A DNA stretch of 64,000 bases from Lolium rigidum (lineage: Eukaryota > Streptophyta > Magnoliopsida > Poales > Poaceae): NCBI RefSeq assembly GCF_022539505.1, contig NC_061510.1, positions 94,504,292 through 94,568,291 on the forward strand, written 5' to 3'. The stretch's first letter is position 1. Every line of letters starts with the position of its first letter. Shown one piece after another: positions 52,957 to 64,000 of this stretch. The position numbers were made by a program, and so were the translations under genes. The notes under the pieces were generated by a model. The model was not told the origin of the DNA. It ran no database searches and worked only from the letters and a program-made list of their open reading frames with translations.

Positions 52957-54504
52957 CTCCCTCCGGTCCAAAAAAAAAAAGCCTCTTATATCTATTCTCA
53001 TCAACCCGCACTCCCTACCGTGCGTCCGTATATCCGGTAAGATGCATGCATGTAAGGTGGTATGTCTGCTTCTCAATCAATTACTTGTTGTGCTTCACTG
53101 TGGTCTGGCGTTGTCACGTCCGGTTGTTGGCCCCCCTTGATGGAAAGGAACGCATGCAACTTGTTCGGTTAGTGTTTATTTCTTAGGAGGTCTTTGTAAT
53201 TGTCACTACTAGGAAAATGCTTATTGTCGGCGCACCAAAATTGGTTATTGCCGGCGCACCAGCGCTCGCCGGTGGGAACAGGCCGGTGGTAATGGTTTAC
53301 CGCCGGCGCACCAGTTGGTGCGCTGGCAGTAAGGCGAGTTATCTTCGGCGCACCTGCCTAGTGCGCCGACGGTAAGTTATACCAGAAAACAAAAAAAATT
53401 CAAATCTAGATCTAGATCTCGTGAGCTGTTGTTGTGGTGTCGTTTCTGCGCATGAGGAGGCCGTGGTTGTGGTCTTGATCTTGTCGCTGCGCCGGTGTAG
53501 GAGGAGGAGTGGGAGGAGGTGGAGTATGAGGCCGGAGGTGGAGGGGGTGGAGGAGGCCGGAGGAGATGGAGGACGCCGGAGGAGGTCGTGGCCGTAGTTG
53601 TAGGAGGAGGCCATGCGGAGGAGACGTTTGTCGGTGTAGAAAAGGAGCCGGAGGAGGTTGATGGAGCAGCAACCGGCGGAGTCCGTCGGAGGAGGAGGAG
53701 GAGGAAAAGGGAAGGAAGAGGGGGAAGTGAGCACCGCGGGCTGAGTTGTGCCTATATAGCATTGCTTACGGCCGGCGCACCTAGTATGGTGGTGCGCCGG
53801 GGGTAATTTTTTCTTTTTTTTCACCCAAATCTTAAACCTCAAAAAAGTACTGTTTATGTTTTCAAGTTGACGAATCCATTTTTTGTTCAAACGGCCATAT
53901 GTGTTTGAATTCGGATAGGAAATTTCGCGTAGACAGATTTTGGTATAAAAAAGTGTTTCATCAGAGGTCGTATGCAACTAGAAATCCCGCTTTACCGAAA
54001 GATGACCCCGTTTTGCATAATATATCGGAATATATTTTTAAAAATTTTCTATAAAACTAGATTACAAAATACATGGGCAGTTCAAAGGATTTTATTTTTG
54101 AATTTTCTGTCATTTTCTTTTATTTTTTCCAAAACTGAAAAGGCGGTCGGGGGTGTGGGGAGGAAAAAATCAGGGCACGCCTTACCGCCGGCGCACCACC
54201 ATGTTGCAGCGCCGGTGGTAAGAAACTTACCACCGGCGCACCAACATGGTGATGCACCAGCGGCAAAGGGTACCCTGATTTTCTGAGTTGCCCCGATCTG
54301 GTTCACCCTTATCACCGGCGCACCCTGTGGCCTGGTGCGCCGGCAGTAGGACTTCTTCGCTGGCGCGGCGGGATAAGGGCGCGCCGGCGGTAATTTCCAC
54401 CGACGCGTGGAAAATCTGGTGCGCCGGCAGCATGTTTTCCATCTATAGACGTTTTCCTATTAGTGTGTATTAGCCATGCAACATTTTTTCTGGATCGGAG
54501 GGAG
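52957..54504. mobile_element. Stowaway element split by small CACTA
   Basis: The left end CTCCCTCCGGTCC (52957) and inverted right end CTCCCTCCGATCC (54504) fit a Stowaway of ~287 bp once the CACTA element and one TGT are removed. TA follows on the right; the left flank reads AA, so that target copy seems mutated. Confidence 0.6.
53204..54465. mobile_element. Small non-autonomous CACTA element, 1262 bp
   Basis: It begins CACTACTAGGAAAA and ends in the inverted form CACTAATAGGAAAA, with the 3-bp target TGT on both sides (53201-53203, 54466-54468). More than ten CCGGCGCACC-type subterminal repeats lie near both ends. The GGAGGA-rich middle (53490-53720) gives long frames on both strands with no recognisable transposase, so it depends on another CACTA element for movement. 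Confidence 0.9.
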
Positions 54505-54508
54505 TATT

Positions 54509-57300
54509 ATTTGTACTAAACTTTTATATTTATTCGTAACATATTTTTATCATGTTCTAATTTAACTGGTATGTTTTTTTGTGTTCATGTTCCGAATTTT
54601 AAAAATTGCAACAAAAGATATGTTCGTTTTTTTCCTTCTCGAGACATTGCCCCTTAACAACATTTGGAAACTAAAACCCTTAATTCAAAAATGAGTAAAC
54701 ATAAATGTATAGTGGATGTATTTATTTTTTGCTTGTATGGGTGGACATGTATATATTTTCATATCCTTAAATATCTTAGTAGAAGATCGCTGAAACATAC
54801 GGTTTAACGTATATCTTAATAGTATGTTGTGTGTATGATCCGGTAAGAAAATTTATTAAAACTTATATACTATAAATTAGAACCATTGTCATTATTCTTA
54901 GCTTTGTTGTCAAATGTATCTTATATGTCATGGTGATTGAAATAACAAGTCGACAATACATGCATGATTTGTACTTGGTTGTAAAATAATATTGACCAGA
55001 ACTCTTCGTGGGACATAAAAATAGGATGGATTCTATGAATATACACTAGACCATAAATGCGCGCTTCGCTGCGCCCGTCCATCTTAAAGAAATAATGATA
55101 ATAATATTTAGAAAAGTCTGTATAGTACAATATTCGAGAAAAATAGTATGAACCAGTAGAGTCTAATATAGATGCCTCCAAGGCATGCTGTGTACTTTCA
55201 CAAGGTACCCATGGAAATCTTAGTTGTTTATACATGAAAATGAACATATAATTGTGACTATGCAATACATTATTGTACACCATCTAATCAGAACACACTT
55301 TTTTATAGAGAAATGTACCCAATTTAATTGTTCAAATTAATAGCCATAATGATTAAAACATTGGAAAGATTCAAGAGATACAATATTGTGCTGAGAAATA
55401 AAAAGCTATGTGAGGAAACGAGGGACTTCCATGAAGACTGAAAGTACCATCATTACAACATAACCTTTGTTATTTTGGAACGCATTCAATAATATCACAA
55501 GCACAATGACATATGTAGAAGCACTGACACTGTGGCATTTTTTTCATTCCTCTGAAGCATAAGAAAAAAAATGAAAAGTTCAGGAAATCACACTTCTAAC
55601 ATCATTTTCTTCAAGCGTACTTTAGTGTCTGAATAACATAGAATGAGCTAACCTGAAGGATATTTCAGTTTAACCATAAATTGTCAACTTGTATAGATGA
55701 GTATGCGCTTCAAGGCGAGGGCCATTACTTCAGGCTGCATATATTTGGAATTATATTACAAAACAATGAAGGATCTTAGTTGTACAAGCAGTGAGTCCAC
55801 ATTGAGATATTACATTATGAATAAGAACTAAGCGTCCTCGCTGTGATGGCTTTGAGTCCGTGACTTGTGGTAATGTTTAGTTCGAAGCAGTAAGATAGAA
55901 AGCATATAATTTTCCTACCGCGCCCAACTAATAATTCTCTTCTAAAATCCAAAAACTCGCAAGCGATATGAATAGTTTTGCCTATTTCTAACAGTATTCC
56001 TATTGCACCACAAGTGTACCTGACTTTTGCTGCTGCTACACCATTCTTCCAAAATTAGAACTGATAAACTTCACAAATTCATATTTAGAGTAATCCTCAC
56101 CATATGTGCCCTCAGTCTCACGATGGAGTAGCATTTGGTAACACAACTAATGAGTGTAACTCTGTTCCATCAGCCAAAGCTGCCTACAGATTCTCAATCT
56201 TCCATTGTAAAAAAGAAATGAAGTGCACAATTAGTGATTGGTCAAACTACTTACCCCACCTTTCTTGTAGTTATATCAACCATTATTTGGGAAACCAACG
56301 AAAACAGTGGGGGCATGTAAGGCAAGAAACTTTGAATGAAAAAGTTGGCAAATATTCATGTGTGCTATTATATAGTTCTGCTTAACTGAACCATTTGTTC
56401 TCTCAAACAGAACTATTGCTAACCAAAAAGATAACATAGGAGAAAAATATCTTAATTTTCAGCTTCTTCCATACACCATTTATTCTATATATTTGTGCTT
56501 TAACCACAACTGAAACCTCATGCCTCCCATCAACAATATACCTTTTTCTACTATGAAGTAGCAATATAACTGACAGATTCACAAGATATTATGTTTCATT
56601 CTTTGTACTATAAAGCAGGGGTAAATCAGAAAGAAAGGAAATATACTTTTTTGTGTTACTTTACACTTCACAGTTGTCATAAAGAAGGTCCCTAGATTTA
56701 TATTATATACTTATGCTCACACAAAAATAGCTTCTCTCCTTGGAGATCTTGGGCACTTCCCCTCGGAACCCAGTAATCAACAATCCTACTCTCTTGATTC
56801 TAGAACACCTTCTGTGGTGAAGGTTTACCCTGTTCCTTATACAAGAAGATGCATAAAGTGTGTCAATGATCAATCCATCATTGACCGAATGACTGACTGT
56901 CCTTCAGTAAATACACAGCCTTGGAAGGAAGCAATTATAATTTAAACAATTGGATTCAACATCCCAGAACAATATAATCATATCTCAGATAATTCTGAAA
57001 AGAAATACATGTGACACTAATTCAGTTGAACTATTACTCAAAACCACCATTTAGGGTATGTCATGCAGAGTAGGAACAGTAAATACCTTGATCAACAGTC
57101 AGTCCAAAACATGAGCAGATTTAAAGGTCTCCTCTCCTTTTCGTACAGAGTATAATGAAGCTTAGTCTGATTGGATGACCACAATCATTGAATTATAAGA
57201 GTGTAGGATGGATAGCTCTGTATAACCTAGGAATGAAAAACTAAAGTACAAGTATTCTAAACACCATTACAGCTCATAAACAGGTGAAAAACGGTACCAA
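54509..57300. other. Long AT-rich non-coding region, nothing firm
   Basis: No ORF over ~120 codons, no LTR, and no terminal repeats that I can pair. A lone GC-rich word GCGCGCTTCGCTGCGCCCG at 55060-55078 stands out from AT-rich flanks and resembles motifs seen near Helitron or MULE ends in grasses. I could not find a partner. Small frames (such as 55283-54921 minus and 56104-56385 plus) have no recognisable features. Confidence 0.4.
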
Positions 57301-58340
57301 AGTGTATAACGATGACTCCACCTTGCTAGGCTATTGAGGTGCAAACATTGTGTGTGTTTCTTCCCCATAGCACCTGGCATCTTCAGCTTGTCATTCTTCC
57401 TGGAGAAAAACAAATAGCGAGGGTTATGGTACTTTTATGTACAGGTATTAGTACCCCTAACATAAGTATCATGAAAATGGCGTGGAAACAATAATAATAA
57501 GAAAGATTGACAACATAGGGGTAACAAGAGCTAAAATTGCATAAACAGAGCACATCTCCAGCAGCCATGGTCACGGATCAGGGTCACAAACACCCTATCA
57601 GCAGTTCCTGGATAAAAATCCCACACCAAAGAGCACAGCCATCCCTAAACAAACAACAGTAAGTCAGTAAATTAGTTTGCTACATAATGTCCGCATCGAT
57701 GAAATTACTGAGAAGAATGAGGATGGCAGGCAAACAGAAAAGCAACCCTAAGCAACGATCATATCTGATGAACTTGTGATGTAGCAGGCGAGATGGAAGT
57801 GGTAAGGAAAGACCTAAGAGAACTAAAAATAACACTGAGATTAATCACCATAATTACATGAAGGAGTGGGTCGAAATTACCACCGTGATTAGGGCTCCGA
57901 CGGTTTCAGTTCGCTCACCGTGATTACGCCGCCGCGTATGCAAACGGAAGGAGAGGCGTTCGTCCGACGATAGAGAGGTCCAGCGGTGGATCGATGATGG
58001 CCCTGTATGGAAGGAGTCCGCTCCGCAGCCTACCCTCCATCCAAACCTTACCGGCACCAGAGAAGAAACCAAATAAGTAGGCGTCCTCTTCTATATCCGC
58101 GCGAATGGAAAGAAATCGGAAAGCCATAGGCGTTCGTACCCTCGCCTCGCCGTTTCTTCGGGGTTGGGAATCGCCTCGCCGCGGGCGTATCAGGAATGAC
58201 GGCGCGATCAGAACAGAGAGGAAACGAAAAGAACTGACAAGGGATGTTGGGTTCTTTTTCTACCGCTAGCGATAAGCTCTTGACTCTGTGGACCAGAACT
58301 ATAAAAAGGCTGAAACTCCTAGCCCATATTAGCAACTCAC
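57301..58340 (-). other. Exon-like GC-rich block, possible transcript on minus strand
   Basis: On the minus strand a TATA-like CTTTTTATAG (58300-58309) is followed by a 67-codon frame (58127-57924) with a possible splice donor (GTAAGG near 58050). The base composition is that of a grass first exon. I do not recognise the encoded peptide and cannot find a second exon. It may be a non-coding transcript, a gene relic or the body of an unrecognised transposon. Confidence 0.3.
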
Positions 58341-59487
58341 GGCCCGACTAACCAGGTGAGCCCTAGCTCGTTTTATGGAGTAGAAGCCTGGCAATGAAAG
58401 CTGGCATGTTTAACGGGATCAGGAAGTAAGAACGTACCCTTTGGGATTACTGCATCAATCTGAACCATTAGATAGGCAGATCGGACGGCTCAGAACGCCA
58501 AATCGCTGTGAGGGGTCCTAGCTAGGTGAGTTTTACTGTTTACTAATACGTTTTTCTATCTTTTGATATGCTCACGGGTCTGCATTTGCTATCATATGGT
58601 TTATATAGGGTGCTCGTGTAATTTCTCAAAGGAAAATCATGCACGAGTTAGTTAACATGGCTTTTAGTAAAGCATATAAAGCAGGCATCACAAAGAGAGT
58701 AGCATCCTAACTAAACCCATTGGCATTGTTCTGACTGGTTTATTCCTTATTGGTTCATGCATGGGATGGACTTGATCATGTATTCATGTGAACTGGGTCT
58801 TTTTCATCCTGTCAAGCCCCCCCTCCCACACACACCTAGAGTAATCTTTTTATATGAATTCTGGAAAATGTTGAAAATGAACATTCTAAAATTCCCAAGT
58901 TCGGTTCTTTGTCATTGACTTGGTCATGCCTCATTTTTAGTTTCTTACTCTCAGTTAACTATTTTATTTTACCTTGCGAATACAATAAAAAATGGTTGTC
59001 ACTTCTAGTACAAATAATTACTTTCGATATAGTTTATTATCTTGTATTACCACAATAGCCACCACTGATTACCCCTTTGAGAATACATTAATTGGGATCA
59101 TGTTCACCTCTGTGGTTCTAATTAGTTAGTAAGCACCGGAACCTGGCCATATGTAGATCTTGGAGGTGTAGGTCATATTGTTTGTGAATATATTTGTAAT
59201 CAAATGAACATGGTATAATCTTGAAGATAATATGACCTATTTTGTGTATGAGTATGATATGGTCTTATTTATCTCCATACCCTTATTGTTCAAGGGAAGT
59301 AGTTGTGCGCATATGGGAAGAAATATTGTGGAATCCGGTTAGAAGTCTGACTATGTGATATCTTTCTACTTTGGGAGGATCTCTAACACATGTCAGTTTG
59401 AACTTGAATTTAGGCCATGACAAGAAACACATGTAAGGAGCAAAAGGCCTCAATAAATCACAAGAAACTACTCACTAGCTAGTGGTA
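58341..59487. other. Non-coding region, nothing recognised
   Basis: AT-rich, no open frame of note, no terminal repeat seen. CACTAGCTAGTG near 59473 is palindromic and resembles a CACTA end but has no matching target copy. Confidence 0.4.
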
Positions 59488-60367
59488 TTATAAGAGCATA
59501 CCACATAACCTTGGCAGGAACCCTCTTCCTGGGGCGCTCGCCCTCAACATCACCAGGGTCATCTCGTCTGATCTTATACCGCAATGCAGTGCACACCGGA
59601 CATGCATCCAAATTCTCGTACTCACCGCGGTAGAGATGCAGCCATTAATGCATGCATGTATCTTTTGCACATCTAATCCTAGAGGGCAGACAATCTTCTT
59701 CGTTTCGTACGTACTGGCGGGCAATTCGTTACCCCTTGGAAGCTTCATCTTAATTATTGTCAGCAACTTTCCAAATCCTGAGTCAGTGACACCGTTCTTT
59801 GCCTTCCATTGCAACAATTCTAGTGTGCTGCCTAGCTTTTTATGGCCATCTTCGCAAGTTGGGTATAACAATTTGTTGTGATCTTCTATCATCTTCTCGA
59901 AGGCCAACCTTTCCTTTTCAGTTTCACATTCTCTCCTTGCATCAGCAATGGCCCGACCAAGATCATCATCGAGCAGGCTCATCCGGTGCCTCTTGATCTT
60001 CTACTTCATTGTCTTCATTGCCTTCTCGAGTATCATCGTATTCAGGGAAATTGGGATAACCGTCATCATCTTCTTCCTCTTCTTCATTGTCTTCCATCAT
60101 AACCCCTCTTTCTCCGTGCTTGGTCCAACAATAGTAGCTGGGCATGAAACCTTCCCGCAGAAGGTGGCTGTGAATGAGACTCGAGTGAGCGTAATTTACG
60201 ATATTCTTGCAGTCGACACATGGACAATATATGAAGCCACCATGTTTGTTTGCCTCAGCCACGGCGATGAAATTCTCCAGGCCCGAAGTGAACTCGTCAA
60301 ACCGTCGGTCAATGTACATCCATTGCCGATTCATCTGCATGATATAATTAAGATTATCAAAAACCAT
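59488..60367 (-). pseudogene. CACTA (TNP2-type) transposase N-terminal fragment
   Basis: Frame 60367-59966 has the transposase-associated domain: R-Q-W-M-Y-I-D-R-R, an I-Y-C-P-C-V-D-C-K-N cysteine motif, and a G-F-M-P-S-Y-Y-C-W-T-K-H-G-E segment. An acidic stretch follows. A frame change near 59975 leads to 59982-59488, which has L-L-Y-P-T-C-E-D-G, L-G-S-T-L-E-L-L-Q-W-K-A and N-E-L-P-A-S-T-Y-E-T-K-K with V-C-P-L-G-L-D-V-Q-K-I-H-A-C. Alignment decays after ~59660 and ends. The catalytic core is not present. Confidence 0.85.
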
Positions 60368-60936
60368 TACGGAAAATCACGATGTATATATACACATGCA
60401 TTTTATCAATTACGGATGAAAAGGATAAAGTTGTTAACCTCGATGAAGAAGAAAAAGCAAGTTAAGTGTGGCTTGATTTGTGTAAACTCAAGTGGCAAAT
60501 CCTCTTAAGCATTTCATCGAACACCTCTTGTGCATGTGAAGAAGAGAGGAGAGCAATACACCCCTCTTGTGAAGAAAGTGAAAAAATGGCCAAGTGTGGC
60601 TCACACTTGGGCAGGGGCAAGGTCATATAGCCAGATTGGGGACTTTGTCCCGGTTTGTAATACAAACCGGGTCCAGAGGGGGGGCCTTTGGACCCGGTTT
60701 GTATCACAAACCGGGACTAAAGGTTTCCCACGCCTGACACGGCCTGGCGCGCCCTGGCGCCGACCCTTTAGTCCCGGTTTTTAGTACAAACCGGGTCCAA
60801 AGGCCACTACCGGACAGGCTCTGAGCCAGTGGGGTCGCCCTGGGCAAAGCGAACCGGGACCAATGCCCCCATTGGTCCCGGTTTGGTTCTGCACTGGGTC
60901 ATTTGCTTGGGACCAAAGGCCTCTTCTCCACTAGTG
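59488..60936 (-). mobile_element. Truncated CACTA element, 5' end with transposase fragment
   Basis: The right end, read inward, is CACTAGTGGAGAAGAG, a typical CACTA terminus at 60936. Next come about ten CCCGGTTTG-type subterminal repeats in both orientations (60640-60900), then a minus-strand transposase fragment. The other end and most of the gene are missing, so this is a dead 5' fragment. Confidence 0.85.
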
Positions 60937-60939
60937 TAG

Positions 60940-61541
60940 CGGAAGCTATTCTGGTCATGTGCAAGCAACACCAAAGTATCTTTGTAATCATCATTTTATA
61001 CTATATAGGAAAAGCCATCGGCAATTATGAATATGTATGTTACGAGCATCAGAGCATGGAACCTGAGTAAATTATCTCTAGTATTTTCTTCATTGTCAAT
61101 GGACTTGGGTGGCAAGATCCTTGTGTCATATTATCCTTCTATGTAGTTCAGACAATTCACATTATCATTTCAATTTATACCTTTCTAGTTACTTCTCCAT
61201 AATGTAGAGAGATAGATATTATAATTATACTTCTCCCGAACAAAGCTTAGATGGTGTATTCGACAATTCCCTATTTAGTGCTATACATGGTTCCTTGCTT
61301 CTTGGTAACCTCGAGTTTGATCAATGAAACAATTGAAAATGAATGTAATGAGGTTTACAATATTGGTCAAGAGGAAGAGACTTATAATATTGTGTTTGTG
61401 CATGGTTATTTTTTCCGATTAATCTTCCAATATGCAAACAACTCACGTTCTTTACACTTTTTCTTGTCTGCAGGATGATCTACATATCAATCTATTATCC
61501 ACCTTCTTATCTACTCTTTATTAAGAAATTGGGTGGTGTAT
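60940..61541. other. Spacer between CACTA and D, nothing recognised
   Basis: AT-rich with no credible ORF or repeat end. TGTAT at 61537-61541 may be the left target copy of element D, but the other copy is outside the window. Confidence 0.4.
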
Positions 61542-62936
61542 TGATGACCCACAAGTATAGGGGATCGCAACAGTCTTCGAGGGAAGTAAAACCCAATTTA
61601 TTGATTCGACACAAGGGGAGCCAAAGAATATTTGTAAGCCTTAACAGCGGAGTTATCAATTCAGCTGCACCTGGAAACAGACTTGCTCGCAAGAGTTTAT
61701 AGTAGCAACAGTTTTATAGCAGTAGCAGTAGTGAAGTATAAGCAGCAGTGTAACAAAGACAGCAGTAGTGATTATATAAACAGCATGATTAAAATACTGT
61801 AGGCATAGGGATGGATGAACGGGCGCTGCATGGATAAGAGAACTCATGTAACAATCAAGACTGGGCATTTGCAGATAATAATAAAACGGTATCCAAGTAC
61901 TAAACAACTATAGGCATGTGTTCCGTATATAGTCGTACGTGCTCGCAATGAGAAACTTGCACAACATCTTTTGTCCTACCAGCCGGTGGCAGCCGGGCCT
62001 CTAGGGAAACTACTGGTAATTAAGGTACTCCTTTTAATAGAGTACCGGAGCAAAGCATTAACACTCCGTGAACACATGTGATCCTCACATCACAGCCTTC
62101 CCCTCCGGTTGTCCCAATTTCTGTCACTTTGGGCCTCGGGTTCCGGACAACAATATGTGTATACAACTTGCAGGTAAGATCATAAAACAATGAATATCAA
62201 CATGAATCAATAACATGTTCAGATCTGAAATCATGGCACTCGGGCCCTAGTGACAAGCATTAAGCATAACAAGTTGCAACAATATCATAAAAGTACCAAC
62301 TACGGATACTAGGCACTATGCCCTAACAATCTTATGACTATTACATGATCAATCTCATCCAATCCCTACCATCCCCTTCAGCCTACAGCGGGGAAATTAC
62401 TCACACATGGATGGGGGAATCATGGATGGTCGATGGAGAGGCGTCGGTGGTGATGACGGCGATGATCTCCTCCAATTCCCCGTCCCGGCAGGGTGCCAGA
62501 ACGGAGTTTCTGGTCCCGAGGCGGAGTTTCGCGATGGCGGCGGAGTTCTGGATGTCTTCTGGAAATATGGTTGAACCCCCTGGCGTTTTTAGGTCGAAAG
62601 CCTTAAGTAGTCCAGAGGAGAGCGTCGGGGGGCGGCCGAGGCACCCTCACCATAAGGCGGCGCGCCCCCCTCCTTGGCCGCGCCGGCCTATGGTGTGGGG
62701 GCCGAGGGCCCCCCCTGGCTTGCCCTTTAGGCCCCGTGAGTTCCTTGTGAAAATAGGCCCATTGCGATTATTTCCGGGGATTTTCCTGAAAGTTGAGTTT
62801 CTGCACAAAAATAAGACACCAGTGCAATTATGCTGAAAACAGCGTTAGTCCGTGTTAGTTGTATCCAAAATACACAAATTAGAGGCAAAAAAATAGCAAA
62901 AGTGTTCGGGAAAGTAGATACGTTTTGGACGTATCA
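61542..62936 (-). repeat. Element D 3' LTR, 1395 bp
   Basis: On the minus strand it begins TGATACGTCCAAAACG (62936) and ends TGTGGGTCATCA (61542). The GC-rich palindrome with arms CACCATAAGG and CCTATGGTG lies at 62648-62695. Confidence 0.92.
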
Positions 62937-62976
62937 ACTCCCCCCAAGCTTAGCTTATTGCTTGTCCTCAAGCAAT
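62937..62976 (-). promoter_or_regulatory. Polypurine tract and pre-PPT hairpin of D
   Basis: On the minus strand a hairpin with perfect 8-bp arms ATTGCTTG and CAAGCAAT around AGGA (62957-62976) is followed by AAGCTAAGCTTGGGGGGAGT, ending at the LTR. Same arrangement as in Q, P and B, with different stem bases. Confidence 0.75.
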
Positions 62977-64000
62977 TCAGTTAACAACTGAGTGCGAAAA
63001 AAGAGCTTTCACGAACACATTTGCTCATATGATGTAAATATTCTCATGATATGGACGAGTACTTAAGCAATTCATAATAAGATAAATGCAAATAAAGGTA
63101 TCTAATAGTTGTGTCAATCATGAAAGAGATAACAACAAACTAATAAAAATTATCATGAAACACTTCTATAAGCAGGATTGCAATTTTCATAGAAAGATAT
63201 GATAAAGTGGTATTTCGCTTGCCCGTATTTGTACAGCAAAACATAAATGCCCAGTCACCTCTGAAGTTCATGGGAAGACTAGAAATAGAGACTATCAAAG
63301 ATAAAAGCATCAAAGTCATACCACAGTTAGCTATATTCTGGGACAAGCATATTACACTAAGAATGATAATTATGCTCTCAAGAAGGTGCTCAAAGAAAGG
63401 ATGGTGACTCAATATAAAAGTAAAAGATTGACCCTTCGTAGAGGGAAGCAGGGATTAACATGTGCTAGAGCTTTTCATTTTTCTAAAGACAGAAGTAAAA
63501 TTGTTTTGAGAGGTGTTTGTTGTTGTCAACGAATGGTAGTGGGCACTCTAACTACCTTGTCAACCAGACTTTCAAGAGCGGCTCCCATGAAGGACGTTAT
63601 CTCTACCAGCAAGGTAGATCATCCCTCTTCTCTTTTGTTTACACATGTATTTTAGTTTCATTATGGATGACACTCCCCCCCAACCTTTGCTTACACAAGC
63701 CATGGCTAACCGAATCCTCGGGTGCCTTCCAACATTCTCATACCATGGAGGAGTGTCTATTTGCAAATTAAGTTGCTTACTGATAAATCATGGCAAAACA
63801 TGTGAAGAGAATTATTTATGAAAGTTGTAATTAATTGGGGCTGGGCACCCCGTTGCCAGCTCTTTTTGAAAAATTATTGAATAAGCGGATGTATATGCCA
63901 CTAGTCCATTGGTGAAAGTCTGACTGACAAGATCGAAAGGTAAAACACCACATACTTCCTCATGAGCTATAAAACATTGACACAAATTGAGAAATATTTT
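62977..64000 (-). other. Element D 3' non-coding region with shared cassette
   Basis: No ORF is supported. From about 63400 to 64000 the minus strand follows the same order of words as Q (11700-12240) and B (29800-30330). It includes the long hairpin at 63669-63757 with arms GACACTCC and GGAGTGTC plus inner CCATGG words. Confidence 0.75.
63669..63757 (-). promoter_or_regulatory. Conserved long hairpin, D copy
   Basis: Minus-strand arms are GACACTCCTCC (63757-63747) and GGGGGGGAGTGTC (ending at 63669), with inner CCATGG words and a CCGA-type apex. Confidence 0.65.

Larger units (their letters stand above)
61542..64000 (-). mobile_element. Element D: C-family LTR element, minus strand, runs past the window
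   Basis: Its 3' LTR (61542-62936) is preceded, on the minus strand, by a polypurine tract and the 3' non-coding cassette shared with Q and B. The coding part would lie beyond 64000. The LTR matches that of C along its length with scattered substitutions. Confidence 0.85.

Noticed and set aside
53339..53977. 212-codon minus-strand frame in the small CACTA element
   Set aside because: Starts in AT-rich DNA, crosses a GGAGGA-rich repeat, and shows no transposase motif.
59473..59485. CACTAGCTAGTGG as the other end of the truncated CACTA element
   Set aside because: The flanking three bases (ACT) do not match those at the right end (TAG), and the subterminal repeats are absent.

Overview
The window looks like intergenic DNA from a large Triticeae-type grass genome (wheat, barley or a relative). 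Almost all of it is transposable elements, many nested in each other, with long LTRs that start TGATACGTC and GC-rich promoter blocks. I see no convincing ordinary host gene. Family names such as Sabrina, Fatima, WHAM, Sumana or Sukkula come to mind, but I cannot assign them without a repeat library, so elements are called by letter here.

Left part (1-35269), nested LTR retrotransposons. Positions 1-5190 are non-coding and end in an LTR-like terminus (element X). Element P (5191-17805, plus strand) has lost the start of its 5' LTR and carries a second element of the same group, Q (7687-14468), inside it. P sits at the broken 3' end of element C (17806-35269, minus strand), a gag-protease element without reverse transcriptase but with an intact extra ORF. 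C is split by element B (21927-32387, plus strand), a 10.46-kb Athila-like Ty3/Gypsy element with gag, protease, RT, RNase H, integrase and an extra coiled-coil ORF. B has a perfect 5-bp target duplication (GTTCT). Element D (61542 to beyond 64000, minus strand) belongs to the same family as C.

Right part (35270-61541), mainly class II elements and retroposons. In order: a LINE relic; a Tourist-like MITE; a PIF/Harbinger element (37459-39545) with an intact transposase; a two-gene Mutator-like element (39977-46689) with 194-bp terminal inverted repeats and a perfect 9-bp target duplication; a retroposon; a small Mutator-like element full of TTTGCTACA words; a second retroposon whose target duplication was later hit by two tandem MITEs; a Stowaway inside a third MITE; a small CACTA element inside another Stowaway; a long unassigned non-coding stretch; and a truncated CACTA transposase fragment.

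How the parts work together. The non-autonomous families (P/Q, C/D) and the pol-bearing B share LTR ends, a GC-rich palindrome, a 3' non-coding cassette with a long hairpin, and a small hairpin just before the polypurine tract. Both hairpins show paired base changes that keep the stems. This points to non-autonomous families that keep cis signals read by a B-like helper. The Mutator-like element has two convergent genes, each starting just inside a terminal repeat: a five-exon transposase with one frameshift, and a three-exon gene for a zinc-finger (GRF-like) plus coiled-coil protein.
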